Part shown: in pieces, positions 55,662 through 64,000 of the stretch
Position numbering within the stretch: the first letter of the stretch is position 1
Layout of the letters: each line of letters begins with the position of its first letter
Program-made: the position numbers and the translations under genes
The notes under the pieces: generated by a model
Told to the model about the DNA's origin: nothing
The model's database searches: none
What the model saw: only the letters and a program-made list of their open reading frames with translations
Assembly: GCA_024655945.1 (NCBI GenBank)
Contig: JANLFK010000001.1
Location: forward strand, 372,001 to 436,000
DNA length: 64,000 nucleotides
Source: a candidate division KSB1 bacterium
Lineage (GTDB): Bacteria > Zhuqueibacterota > Zhuqueibacteria > JANLFK01 > Oleimicrobiaceae
Direction: 5' to 3'

Positions 55662-56849
55662 TTACTTCAGTACCTCTTCCGTAGTGAACGCACGGTATGG
55701 ACTCAACTGCTCTAAGATGTCGTCGAAGCGCCTGCTGCGCTCGGCGATGACTTCAGCCAGGATGAGGCCCAGGCCAGGGCCGAGCATGAAGCCCTGCCCG
55801 CACATCCCCACGGCCAGGAGGAGATTGTCCAACTCGTTGCTAAAGCCGACAATGGGAAAGCCGTCGGGCGTCATCGGGTACAGACCGCGCCACGTGCGCC
55901 GCACACGCAGATAGCGCAGCCTCGGGTAGAGGGCCACCATTCTGCGCACCACCAAGGGGAGGAAGGCCGAGGTGCAATCGCATTCCTTCCCCGGTATTGG
56001 AGGACAAGGGGTAATGCAGAAGACCACCTGGCCCTCTTTGTTCTGATAGAAGTAGTAGTTGGCCGACTCCTGGTCAGACCTGGTGTCCACTACCATAGGC
56101 CGAAACAGAGGTTGCACTGGCTCGGTAATTCCTGCCTCATGCGAGTCGGGGAAGACAGGAACATCGAGCCCGAGCAGAGCGGCGGTGTCTCTGGCATCGG
56201 CGCCGGAGGCATCGACCACCATGTTGCAAGGGTAGGTGGCCCGGTTTGTGCGCACTGCTATCAGGCGCCCGCCCTGGGTGCGGAAACCCACCACCTCCTC
56301 GCAGAACGAAAACTTGGCCCCTGCCTCGCGGGCCAGCTGGTAGTAGGCTGCCGCCACCTTCAATGGAGAGGCAGAGCCGTCCTCCGGGGAGTAGGTGCCG
56401 CCGCGCAGCCCCTGGCGATTGATACCAGGCACCAGCGCCTCCACCTCATCGGGCCCGATCCAGTCGATGTGCAGGCCAAACTGCTTCTGCATGGCCAGCA
56501 GGCTCCGCAGCGCCCGCTCTTTTGCCTCGTCATAGGCGGGGAAAAGGTAGCCTCCCTGCACCCAGTTCACGTCGATGCCATGCTCTTCCTTCATGTGGCG
56601 GATCAGGTCCAACGAGCGCAGACAGATCCTGATTTTCGCGGGATCAGAGTGTGTGGCGCGCATGCCGCCGATCGCCGCCTTGTTCTGCCCTCTCCCCGGT
56701 GAAGCCTCCCTGTCGATGACCCTCACTTTCAGGCCTTTGCGGGCCAGGTAGTTACTCAAGGGCAGCCCAACACTCCCTGCGCCAATGACGACCACATCTG
56801 CCGCGCTGTCCACGGCTCGCTCCTGCAGGATGATCTCCTTCCGGTTCAA
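55662..56849 (-). CDS. FAD-dependent amino-acid/opine oxidoreductase (DAO family)
   Basis: The 395-residue protein has the FAD loop VIGAGSVGLPLSNYLARKG and the DAO-family end with GLYPMTPDGFPIVGF and GMCGQGFMLGPGLG. Such subunits dehydrogenate glycine, sarcosine, proline or D-amino acids. The start is TTG at 56849, overlapping the stop of the preceding large FAD subunit, as expected for a complex of two subunits (HcnC/OoxB-like). The amino acid used is unknown. Confidence 0.9.
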   Translation of the reverse strand: MNRKEIILQERAVDSAADVVVIGAGSVGLPLSNYLARKGLKVRVIDREASPGRGQNKAAIGGMRATHSDPAKIRICLRSLDLIRHMKEEHGIDVNWVQGGYLFPAYDEAKERALRSLLAMQKQFGLHIDWIGPDEVEALVPGINRQGLRGGTYSPEDGSASPLKVAAAYYQLAREAGAKFSFCEEVVGFRTQGGRLIAVRTNRATYPCNMVVDASGADARDTAALLGLDVPVFPDSHEAGITEPVQPLFRPMVVDTRSDQESANYYFYQNKEGQVVFCITPCPPIPGKECDCTSAFLPLVVRRMVALYPRLRYLRVRRTWRGLYPMTPDGFPIVGFSNELDNLLLAVGMCGQGFMLGPGLGLILAEVIAERSRRFDDILEQLSPYRAFTTEEVLK

Positions 56850-58909
56850 CGCTCCTCATTAAGGATCGCCGACATGGGTACTTCCACGGTGAGCGGTCTC
56901 ACCGTCCCCTTAGTGACCCTCTCCCAATCGACGCCGGCCATGGCAAACGCTCGCGCCAATACCTGCGAGCAGTTCTTGCCCCCGCATGCGCCCATTCCCA
57001 CGCGCAACACCTTCAGCTGGTTGACGTCGGTCACGTGGTGGGTCTTGATGAAATCGACCACTTCTCGCAACGTCACCATTTCGCAGTGGCAGACCACGCC
57101 GTCCTCGGGTGCATGGGTAAGAGAGGCGGTTGGCAGGGGCAAAGTGGCCTCCGGCGGTTGCACCCGTACGCCTGCCGCCAGAGGCCCATTGGCCAGCGAG
57201 ACGCGCAACGTAACCAGGTGGGTCTTGTATTTCCTGTTGAATCGTATCCTCGTCACTTGGCCCATTTCCAGGAACTTTCCTTCTTGGTCCATTACGGGGA
57301 GCTGGTCTCCCGGGCCAAAGTTCGGAACAAATTCGTGCGGCATCACCACTTCTGCCCACTGCTCGTCGATCTGCCTGGCCAGGGTGATGGCCAGGCCCGG
57401 GCAAGCAGCAACGCACAGCATGCATCCTGAACACTCTCCGGAGTAGACGGGCGGGTCGAGGAGATTGCCCCTCTCTCCTCGCAAAGTGATTGCTCCCGTA
57501 GGGCAGACTGCGGCACAGGGGTCGCAAGGGATCTCCTCCACACAGTGGAGCACCGGTTGAAACTTGGGGCCCAGTATCGCAGCTTGCTTGGGATAGATCT
57601 TTCCTGGGGGGCTCTTCAGGATTTCCATCTTCTCGGCAAAGGAACCTTCGATGTGCACCTGGTCGCCGAGCATCCTGGCCATGCGCAGCCCGGCGATGCG
57701 CCCGCCGAACATCGCAGAGGAAGCCTCGGCGATCTCCTCTGCGTCTCCGGCCCTCACCACCCTGAAGCCAAAAGGCCGCGCCAGTTGATAGAATTCCTCG
57801 ATAGGGCTCAACCCTACGGCAAGGAGGAGGGTATCCACTGCATAGGTGCGCGCCGTGCTGAGGATCGGCTGAAAGCGCTCATCCACTTGGGCAATGGTGA
57901 GGCGTTCTACTCTTCCTCTCCCTTCAGCCGAAAGGATAGTGTGCGAGAGGTAGATGGGAACCCCCATCCTCTTGACTTTGTCCTGGTGCACCTTGTAGCC
58001 GGCCACCTTTGGCAGGATGTCGGCAATGCCCACCACCTGCATGCCGGCTTGCAAGGCGTGGTAGGCAGCAACGAGCCCCACGTTGCCGCTGCCGATGATG
58101 AACAGCCTTTCCGCGGGGCGGACCAGGTCTCTGTTCACCAGAGTTTGGAAGGCTCCGGCGCCGTAGACGCCCGGCAGATGGTTACCCGGGAAGATCAGCC
58201 CCTTTTCGCGGGCGCCAGCGCTCACCACGAGGCCCTGGAAGCCCACAATCACGTAGTGGCGGCCGTCCACGAAGACGCCGGCCTTCTGGTCCTTGTAGAC
58301 GCCGACCACGGACGCGTTGGTCATCACCGTGATGTTCGGCAGCTCCGCCACCTGTTGTGCCAAGAGCCGAGCGATGTCGATGCCGCGCGTGCCGGCGTAA
58401 CAATCTTTTACCGAGCCGAAGAACTTGTGCGTCTGCAAGACCAGCTTGCCCCCCAACGCGGCCTTGTCATCCACCAGGAGCACGGAGAATCCCCTCTTGG
58501 CGAGCTCGATGGCGGCGGTCAGCCCGGACGGCCCACCGCCCACGACGAGCACGTCGCAGGCCACCACCTTCTTTTCCCAGCGGCCCAACGGCCGGTTGTC
58601 CTCCGGCAGCGCCGGTACGCCTCGCAGCGTGCGCACGTCCATTCCCTCGCGCAGAGGGGTAACACACGACTTTTGGGCCACACCGTCAATGAGCACGACA
58701 CAGTGGGAACACTGACCATTGGCGCAGAAAATGCCTTGAGTGGTGTCTCCCCTCCTGTGCAGGGAAAAAGTCCAGACGCCATTGGCGATGAGGGCAGAGG
58801 AGACCATCTCGCCCTCGAAGCCGAAAAGTTCGGTGCCGTCAAAAGTAAAAGGAACCCTTCTTCGCTCGGCAGGGACCGGAAGGATGGGATGGTTTTCTAT
58901 TCTGGCCAT
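56846..58909 (-). CDS. Multi-cluster FAD/NAD oxidoreductase subunit (HcnA/B- or SoxA-like)
   Basis: The 687-residue protein joins several redox modules. A 2Fe-2S domain with Cys62, 67, 70 and 82 (CANGQCSHC) comes first. An FAD/NAD(P) domain follows, with GGGPSG (124-129) and GSGNVGLVAAY. Two 4Fe-4S motifs are next (CDPCAAVCPTGAI and CSGCMLCVAACP), and a BFD-like 2Fe-2S domain ends the chain (VCHCEMV, ACGGKNC). This matches the large subunit of amino-acid dehydrogenase complexes such as hydrogen cyanide synthase, opine oxidase or L-proline dehydrogenase. It pairs with the overlapping DAO subunit. The ATG at 58909 begins the family sequence. Confidence 0.9.
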   Translation of the reverse strand: MARIENHPILPVPAERRRVPFTFDGTELFGFEGEMVSSALIANGVWTFSLHRRGDTTQGIFCANGQCSHCVVLIDGVAQKSCVTPLREGMDVRTLRGVPALPEDNRPLGRWEKKVVACDVLVVGGGPSGLTAAIELAKRGFSVLLVDDKAALGGKLVLQTHKFFGSVKDCYAGTRGIDIARLLAQQVAELPNITVMTNASVVGVYKDQKAGVFVDGRHYVIVGFQGLVVSAGAREKGLIFPGNHLPGVYGAGAFQTLVNRDLVRPAERLFIIGSGNVGLVAAYHALQAGMQVVGIADILPKVAGYKVHQDKVKRMGVPIYLSHTILSAEGRGRVERLTIAQVDERFQPILSTARTYAVDTLLLAVGLSPIEEFYQLARPFGFRVVRAGDAEEIAEASSAMFGGRIAGLRMARMLGDQVHIEGSFAEKMEILKSPPGKIYPKQAAILGPKFQPVLHCVEEIPCDPCAAVCPTGAITLRGERGNLLDPPVYSGECSGCMLCVAACPGLAITLARQIDEQWAEVVMPHEFVPNFGPGDQLPVMDQEGKFLEMGQVTRIRFNRKYKTHLVTLRVSLANGPLAAGVRVQPPEATLPLPTASLTHAPEDGVVCHCEMVTLREVVDFIKTHHVTDVNQLKVLRVGMGACGGKNCSQVLARAFAMAGVDWERVTKGTVRPLTVEVPMSAILNEER

Positions 58910-58946
58910 GCATTTCCTTGTGAGATGCCCAGTGCAGGTGCGGATT

Positions 58947-59477
58947 CTACATGCCACCGGAGATGAGCTGCCGCCGTACCTCGTCCACCATCATGTCGCG
59001 GTTGACCTTGGTGATTTCGTAGAGCTTAATAAAGGGCAGCTGCTTGATGCGATCGGCAAAAGGGTGACGTTGGGACATGATGGCGCCCAATACCGGTTTG
59101 CGGCCGTCCAGAGCCTTGGTGACGATATCTTTGAACTTTTTCGAAAAGAGCTCCATGCGCCCGATCTCGTCAATGATTACCAGGTCATCCTCCACCAGGG
59201 CCCTCTCCAGGGCGGTGACACCGATGCGGTGCAGGTCACGCAGGTTGACGAAATACTTGCCCACCCAGTATCGGCTCTTGAAATCCACATGGGCCAGTAT
59301 CCCTCTTTCTCCGCGCAAGGAGACGACCTCAAAGCCGACGCGCCGCCCTTGCTCGCGAATCTCGTTGGTGATGAACCCGCCCGCCTTGAACGGCGTTCGC
59401 TCCAAAACCTTCTTGATAATGGTCGTCTTCCCCACCCCGGCTTCCCCTGTGAGGAGTATGACGGGCATAGATTTCAT
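58947..59477 (-). CDS. THEP1-type nucleoside-triphosphatase
   Basis: A 176-residue NTPase of the THEP1 family. The P-loop is GEAGVGKTT and Walker B VIIDEIGRMEL, followed by ALDGRKPVLGAIMSQRHPF. These proteins hydrolyse several NTPs in vitro; their cell role is unclear. The ATG at 59477 is favoured because GAGGG lies 6 nt upstream; an ATG at 59483 abuts it. The gene lies 31 nt after uvrA and 37 nt before the oxidoreductase gene. Confidence 0.92.
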   Translation of the reverse strand: MKSMPVILLTGEAGVGKTTIIKKVLERTPFKAGGFITNEIREQGRRVGFEVVSLRGERGILAHVDFKSRYWVGKYFVNLRDLHRIGVTALERALVEDDLVIIDEIGRMELFSKKFKDIVTKALDGRKPVLGAIMSQRHPFADRIKQLPFIKLYEITKVNRDMMVDEVRRQLISGGM

Positions 59478-59514
59478 AGACATCCCTCATCCGTTAGTTC
59501 TCTCCCGCTTCCGC

Positions 59515-62259
59515 CTATGAGACCTTCACGTATTCCCGGAGAAACCTTCCCGTGTGCGATGTGGGGTGACGGGCCACTTCCTCAGGGGTGCCCGTTGCCA
59601 GCATGTAGCCGCCTTCGTCGCCACCCTCAGGCCCCAGGTCGATGACATAGTCCGCACATTTGATGACGTCCATGTTGTGTTCGATGACCAGCACGCTGTT
59701 TCCCGCCTCCACCAGCCGTTCGAAACAGGCCAAAAGCGTTGCCACGTCGTCGAAATGCAATCCGGTGGTAGGCTCGTCGAAGATATACATGACGTGCCTA
59801 CCCGCGCGCTCTGCCAAATGCGCCGCCAGCTTTACCCGCTGCGCCTCGCCGCCGGAGAGGGTGGTGGCCGGCTGCCCGAGCTTGATGTAGCCCAGCCCCA
59901 CATCCTGCAGAAGCTGCAGACGACGTATCACCTGCGCGTCGGCGGCGAAGAACTCGAGTGCCTCGCTCACCGACATCTCCAGCACTTCAGCGATGTTCTT
60001 TCCCCGGTAACGGATCTCGAGGATTTCCTTCCTGAAGCGTTTGCCGCCGCACACATCGCACTCCAAGAAGAGGTCGGCAAGGAATTGCATCTCCACCTTT
60101 ACGGCGCCGGCTCCTTCGCATGCCTCGCACCTGCCGCCGGGCACATTGAAGGAGAAGGCCCGCGGCTTGAGGCCCTTGATGCGCGCCTGCCGAGTTTCCG
60201 CAAAGGCGCGGCGAATGGGGTCCCAGGCCTTGACGTACGTCGCGGGGTTGCTGCGCGGCGTACGTCCGATGGGGGACTGGTCGACCAGGACGACATCGTC
60301 AAGGTAGTGCACCCCTCGCAGGCCCGCGTGAGCACCGACCGGCCGCTGCCACTTACCGAGGTGCTTCATCAATGCGGCGTAAAGTACATCGTACACCAGA
60401 GAACTCTTGCCAGATCCCGACACGCCGCTTACCACCACAAAGAGTCCCAGCGGAATGCGCACATCGATCCCTTTGAGGTTGTGCTGACGGGCGCCCAGCA
60501 CCTCCAGCCAGCGTCCATCTGGATGCCGCCGCCGGTCGGGCAGGGTAATCTGCTTGTTGCCGCGCAAGTAGGCACCGGTGAGCGAGTGGCCATCGTCGCG
60601 GATGCCCGCGTAGGTCCCCTGGTAGACGATCTGGCCGCCGTGTGCCCCTGCCCGCGGCCCCAAATCGCAGATAAAGTCGCTCACAGCCATCATGTCCCGG
60701 TCGTGTTCCACTACGACCACCGTGTTGCCAATATCGCGCAGCGCCCTGAGGATGCTAATGAGGCGGCGGGTATCCCGGGGGTGAAGGCCGATGGTCGGCT
60801 CGTCCAGCACATACAGTGTGCCCACCAGCTTGGCACCCAAGGCGGTCGCTAAGTTGATGCGCTGGTACTCGCCGCCGGAGAGGGTGGCAGTGCGGCGGTC
60901 CAAAGTCAGGTAGCCCAGTCCCACGTCGTCGAGGTAGGAAAGGCGATTGCGCAGCTCCCGGAGGATCTGTCCTGCCACCTGCTGCTCGAATGGCGGAAGC
61001 TGCAGCTCGTCGAAAAAGCGGCGCGCCTGTGCCAGGGTCATGCGGACGATGTCGGCGATGGTCAGGCCACCCACCCGCACATAGAGCGCCTCCGGCCGCA
61101 AACGACTGCCGTGGCAGTCAGGACACTGCACGTAGCCGCGGTAGCGGCTCAAGAAAACCCTCACGCCGATCTTGTAGCGTTTGCCCTCCAGCCACGAGAA
61201 GAAGCCGTTTATCCCCGGGTAGCCATTCACGCCTTCCCAGACCAGGCGGCGCTGTTCGGGAGTGAGACGCTCATATGGCGCCCCCACGTCGATTCCCTGT
61301 CGCGGGGCGATTCGCAGCAAGTCCAGGAGCAGTTCCCGGTGGGTAGGGGTATTCCAGGGAGCAATGGCCCCTTCCGCCAGGCTCTTCTGCTTGTCGGGGA
61401 TGACCAGGTCTTCGTCGATGGTGATGATGTCCCCGAACCCCTTGCAGGTCTTGCACGCGCCGTACGGATTGTTGAAGGAAAAGAGGCGGGGCTGCGGCTC
61501 GACAAAACTCAAACCACAGCGGGCACAAGCGTAGGCCTGGCTGAAACGACGCACCTCGCCGGTGGATAGATGGGCCTCTGCCCTGCCGCCCCCTTCGGCA
61601 AAGGCCAAGCCTATGCTGTCCGCCAGGCGCTCCCGCACGCCCTGCTTGATGGTGAGGCGGTCGACCAGCACGGTCAATACAGCCGCCGAGCGAGGAGCCC
61701 GCTCCAAAGGCACCACCTGGCCGTCGATCAGCAGACGGCGAAAGCCCTTGCTGGCCAGGATCTCAATATTCTGATCACAATCCAGTTCGGCTGAGCATGG
61801 AAAAGCGATGTAGAGGCTGGTGCCGAGGGGGAGCTCCATGAGCTCATCCACCACGGATTCTACGCGGTCGCGGCGCACTTCGTGGCCGCATTGCGGGCAG
61901 AAGGTGCGTCCGATGCGCGCAAACAGCAGGCGCAAGTAGTCGTGGATTTCAGTGGCCGTGGCGACAGTGGAGCGGGAGGTGCGCGTGGGGTTCTTCTGCT
62001 CGATGGCCACTGCCGGCGGGATGCCACGAATCTCGTCCACATCTGGGCGGTCCATGCGCTCGAGGAACTGGCGGGCGTAAGCGGAGAGGCTTTCCACGTA
62101 GCGCCGTTGTCCCTCGGCGTAAAGGGTATCGAAGGCAAGGCTTGATTTGCCAGAGCCGGAGACCCCAGTGATGACGGTAAGCTTGTTCCGCGGCAGATCC
62201 AAGGAGATGTTCTTCAGATTATGCGTGCGCGCACCGCGGATCGAAATGGGTGTTGGCAT
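59515..62259 (-). CDS. uvrA: Excinuclease ABC subunit A
   Basis: The damage-sensing ATPase of nucleotide excision repair. The 914-residue protein has the first Walker A GVSGSGKSSLAFDTLYAEGQ (start), two zinc-finger Cys sets (CPQCGHEV; CEACEGAG with CDVCGGKRF), two ABC signatures (LSGGEYQRI and LSGGEAQRV) and the second Walker A GVSGSGKSSLVYD. Length is slightly short of E. coli UvrA but complete. Its promoter lies just upstream at 62292-62326. Confidence 0.99.
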   Translation of the reverse strand: MPTPISIRGARTHNLKNISLDLPRNKLTVITGVSGSGKSSLAFDTLYAEGQRRYVESLSAYARQFLERMDRPDVDEIRGIPPAVAIEQKNPTRTSRSTVATATEIHDYLRLLFARIGRTFCPQCGHEVRRDRVESVVDELMELPLGTSLYIAFPCSAELDCDQNIEILASKGFRRLLIDGQVVPLERAPRSAAVLTVLVDRLTIKQGVRERLADSIGLAFAEGGGRAEAHLSTGEVRRFSQAYACARCGLSFVEPQPRLFSFNNPYGACKTCKGFGDIITIDEDLVIPDKQKSLAEGAIAPWNTPTHRELLLDLLRIAPRQGIDVGAPYERLTPEQRRLVWEGVNGYPGINGFFSWLEGKRYKIGVRVFLSRYRGYVQCPDCHGSRLRPEALYVRVGGLTIADIVRMTLAQARRFFDELQLPPFEQQVAGQILRELRNRLSYLDDVGLGYLTLDRRTATLSGGEYQRINLATALGAKLVGTLYVLDEPTIGLHPRDTRRLISILRALRDIGNTVVVVEHDRDMMAVSDFICDLGPRAGAHGGQIVYQGTYAGIRDDGHSLTGAYLRGNKQITLPDRRRHPDGRWLEVLGARQHNLKGIDVRIPLGLFVVVSGVSGSGKSSLVYDVLYAALMKHLGKWQRPVGAHAGLRGVHYLDDVVLVDQSPIGRTPRSNPATYVKAWDPIRRAFAETRQARIKGLKPRAFSFNVPGGRCEACEGAGAVKVEMQFLADLFLECDVCGGKRFRKEILEIRYRGKNIAEVLEMSVSEALEFFAADAQVIRRLQLLQDVGLGYIKLGQPATTLSGGEAQRVKLAAHLAERAGRHVMYIFDEPTTGLHFDDVATLLACFERLVEAGNSVLVIEHNMDVIKCADYVIDLGPEGGDEGGYMLATGTPEEVARHPTSHTGRFLREYVKVS

Positions 62260-62291
62260 CGACTCGTCTATACCATATTGATTGCGCCTGA

Positions 62292-62326
62292 GCGCCTAAT
62301 TTATCAAAAGAGGAGAAAAGATGCAA
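62292..62326 (-). promoter_or_regulatory. uvrA promoter with shared -10 block
   Basis: Minus strand: TTGCAT (62321-62326), 17 bp, TAAATT (62298-62303). The block TTTGATAAATTAGGCGC (62292-62308) is identical to that in the lepA promoter. Start codon about 39 nt below the -10 box. Confidence 0.8.
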
Positions 62327-62442
62327 GCGCTTTGCGCGCCTGCCGGCTGGGGGTCGAGCAAGGAAACACGGTCCACCGCTGAGATATTCTCTCGGGCCCA
62401 TGAAAGGGACTGCGCCTTGCCCCGACTCCTGCGGCATGCGCA

Positions 62443-63009
62443 TCAACATGCGGTCTCTTCTCCGTCCCCTCTGCGCCACATGGGCAAGAGGCCTATCCTT
62501 GCCAACACGGCATTGAAGCCCAACGCAGCAAGGACTCCGGCCAGCGCAGTGAAAAGTTGCCAGGTGGTCAGCACGAGGACAAGCGAGGGGGACAATTTGG
62601 TGCCCAAGACCACCGGGAGAATGAGTCTCACGCCCAGCGTGAGCCAGAGATACTTGGCCAGCGCCGCTGCCACCACCGCCACAGTGCCGGGTAGCACCCC
62701 AGGGGAGGCAGGTAGCCGCCGCCACAGTCGACACACACTTGCGTATGCGCCGACAAGAAGCCCGTTGCCCAGCGCAATGACCGGCACTGCCGGACCAAGC
62801 GCCGGTGGAAGCAGTCCTCGCAGCAGGGCGACCACCGGCGTGACGCACCCGAGGCCCAGCGCGGGTACCCACCCGACAAGGGCTACCGTGAGAACAAGCA
62901 TGGCGTTCACGAACGGGCCGGTGAACGGTTGCGGAAGACCGGCAGCCTGGCCTGCCACCGTCAGGGCAGCCAGCAAGGAGAGCCGTGCCAGCACCTTTGA
63001 ACGCTTCAT
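62443..63009 (-). CDS. ECF transporter S component-like membrane protein
   Basis: A 188-residue membrane protein with five to six hydrophobic segments and the pattern QPFTGPFVNAMLVL near the N-terminus, as in ECF S components of vitamin transporters. S components bind the vitamin and work with a shared EcfAT energy module, which is not in this window. Substrate unknown. The start ATG at 63009 has AAAGGTGG upstream. Confidence 0.65.
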   Translation of the reverse strand: MKRSKVLARLSLLAALTVAGQAAGLPQPFTGPFVNAMLVLTVALVGWVPALGLGCVTPVVALLRGLLPPALGPAVPVIALGNGLLVGAYASVCRLWRRLPASPGVLPGTVAVVAAALAKYLWLTLGVRLILPVVLGTKLSPSLVLVLTTWQLFTALAGVLAALGFNAVLARIGLLPMWRRGDGEETAC

Positions 63010-63155
63010 CGCCCGCCCACCTTTCCGAGAAAGCGGAACGCCAAAGGTTCAATGAGGCCTCGAGATACCCGACGTACCCCCGCAGCTATCGGTCCCTTGC
63101 GCTGAGGGGGCCCCACCGCGGGAGCGCCTCGCCCTTGAGGCAGGGAAAATTCTCC

Positions 63156-63184
63156 TTGAAAATCGCAGTGGCGATTTGTATACT
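63156..63184 (+). promoter_or_regulatory. Promoter of the ylxR-L7Ae pair
   Basis: TTGAAA (63156-63161), 17 bp, TATACT (63179-63184). The ylxR ATG lies 35 nt below the -10 box. Confidence 0.8.
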
Positions 63185-63218
63185 TCACGGCAGTGTTTCG
63201 GACCTCTCTGGGCACGCG

Positions 63219-63515
63219 ATGAAGCACTCCAAGAGCTCACACGCCGGACATGTCCCTTTGCGCACTTGCGTGGGTTGTCGCCAAGTGCGCGAAAGGTGGC
63301 GCCTGCTGCGCATCGTCAGAGCCAGCGACGGTTCGGTGGCCGTGGATGACCAGGGCACGGCACCTGGCCGTGGTGCATATGTGTGCCGGAATGCCGCGTG
63401 CGTGCAGCTTGCTCGCAAGCGGCGCGCTCTTGACCGATCGTTGCGCGCCCACGTGCAGGAGAGCGTCTACGACACGCTGACCAAAATGGTCGGGAGTGAC
63501 GATGCTGCTTGCTGA
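63219..63515 (+). CDS. YlxR-family RNA-binding protein
   Basis: The 98-residue protein has the YlxR signature RTCVGCRQVRERWRLLR at the N-terminus and GRGAYVCRNAACVQLA later, with four cysteines. YlxR is usually encoded between nusA and infB and, in one reported case, modulates RNase P. Here it has its own promoter, and neither nusA nor infB is beside it. It overlaps the next gene by 14 nt. Confidence 0.92.
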   Translation: MKHSKSSHAGHVPLRTCVGCRQVRERWRLLRIVRASDGSVAVDDQGTAPGRGAYVCRNAACVQLARKRRALDRSLRAHVQESVYDTLTKMVGSDDAAC

Positions 63516-63867
63516 GTTAGGCATTGTCGGCCTTGCCCAGCGAGCTGGCAAGGTGGCCGTCGGCCGCGAGGCGGCACGCACGGCCATCCTCCGCCACCGT
63601 TGCCGAGTGCTCCTCCTGGCACAAGATGCGCCCACCAGGGTGCGTACTCGCCTCGCCGCCCTGGCCGCAGAGTCGCAAATACCCATCGTGGAGGTGGTCA
63701 GCAAGGTCGCGCTGGGGGAGCGACTGGGGTACCCAGAGGTTGTCGCGGCTGCGGTGTGTGACCAGAGCTTCGCTGAGGGCATCATCAGCAAGTGCCTCCG
63801 CGCGTCGGTTGGGAGCGCTTCTGCAGGAGCACAAGCAGCGGATACCCCAGAGCACAACAGGCAATAG
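63502..63867 (+). CDS. L7Ae/L30e/YlxQ-family RNA-binding protein
   Basis: The first ~100 of 121 residues match the L7Ae-like K-turn-binding family (LGIVGLAQRAGKVAVGREAA, VLLLAQDAP, IPIVEVVSKVALGERLGYP). The last ~22 residues are not conserved and overlap a convergent gene. The ATG at 63502 lies inside the ylxR end, in line with the usual ylxR-ylxQ coupling. Confidence 0.88.
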   Translation: MLLAELGIVGLAQRAGKVAVGREAARTAILRHRCRVLLLAQDAPTRVRTRLAALAAESQIPIVEVVSKVALGERLGYPEVVAAAVCDQSFAEGIISKCLRASVGSASAGAQAADTPEHNRQ

Positions 63868-64000
63868 CCTCCCCCGCGGCGATGTACAAGACCGTAAGCC
63901 AGTACGGCATGCCGGCGATGCGGTGGAGATAGAGGCTTACGCCAAAGGCATTGCAAAGGATAGGCGGCAGCGGTGCCAGCCACGCCTTGCCGGTGCAGCG
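63785..64000 (-). CDS. QueT-like membrane transporter, C-terminal part (cut by window end)
   Basis: The minus strand, open from the window edge to a TGA at 63785-63787, reads 71 codons. The content is membrane-like: PPILCNAFGVSLYLHRIAG, then GMPYWLTVLYIAAGEAIACC and LGYPLLVLL. This pattern recalls the last segments of QueT, an S component for a queuosine precursor. The end overlaps the L7Ae-like gene by 83 nt. The start lies outside. Confidence 0.6.
   Translation of the reverse strand, partial: RCTGKAWLAPLPPILCNAFGVSLYLHRIAGMPYWLTVLYIAAGEAIACCALGYPLLVLLQKRSQPTRGGTC

Noticed and set aside
57545-58966. Plus-strand open frame of about 473 codons
   Set aside because: It mirrors the multi-cluster FAD oxidoreductase, whose cysteine motifs and FAD loop are unmistakable.

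Overview
The window is about 64 kb of GC-rich, tightly packed bacterial chromosome. I recognise no tRNA, rRNA, CRISPR array, phage or insertion sequence. Four secreted proteins carry a C-terminal sorting domain with a YPNPFN-like motif, one of them a gingipain-fold PorU-like sortase. Elongation factor P has the Chlorobi-like PGNLRAF loop. Together with the high GC content this points to an uncultivated lineage of the Fibrobacteres-Chlorobi-Bacteroidetes group, perhaps a KSB1/Calditrichota-like phylum. The placement is inferred from these traits, not from a search.

Layout, left to right. 0-7 kb: malic enzyme (cut by the window edge), a NamZ-type muramidase, a tandem GNAT protein, EF-P, a C69 dipeptidase and a site-2 protease with CBS domains. 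7-11.4 kb: two convergent gene pairs (PLP enzyme + CDP-alcohol phosphotransferase; nucleotidyltransferase + flippase-like membrane protein) that look like a pathway for a CDP-activated, amine-bearing head group. 11.8-18 kb: an amino-acid/peptide group on the minus strand (SagB-like flavoprotein, S9 peptidase, Tat-exported class V aminotransferase, sodium:solute symporter). 18.2-26.4 kb: a long minus-strand run with a phosphohexomutase-family enzyme, DeoC, pyrimidine-nucleoside phosphorylase, NfeD, SPFH protein, three overlapping tiny membrane-protein genes, and a symporter carrying an inserted beta-rich domain. 26.5-35 kb: a GH5 lipoprotein, a DNA-exonuclease-like metallo-beta-lactamase protein beside a JAMM-DinG helicase fusion, and two sorting-domain proteins. 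35.6-41.8 kb: lepA, ABC exporter, lepB, hemW. 42-50 kb: a broken beta-barrel gene, a TPR protein, PorU, an RseC-like protein and pdxT-pdxS. 50.3-59.5 kb: secreted hydrolases, then a redox run (peroxiredoxin, two ferritin-like proteins, FTR catalytic subunit, glutaredoxin, an amino-acid-dehydrogenase-like FAD pair, THEP1 NTPase). 59.5-64 kb: uvrA, an ECF S component, ylxR, an L7Ae-like gene and a QueT-like fragment.

Promoters stand out as AT-rich islands: a TTGACA-like box, usually exactly 17 bp, then a TATAAT-like box. The lepA and uvrA promoters share an identical 17-nt block across their -10 boxes. Five lesions (three in-frame stops and two homopolymer frameshifts) break four otherwise intact coding regions; assembly error or real gene decay are both possible.
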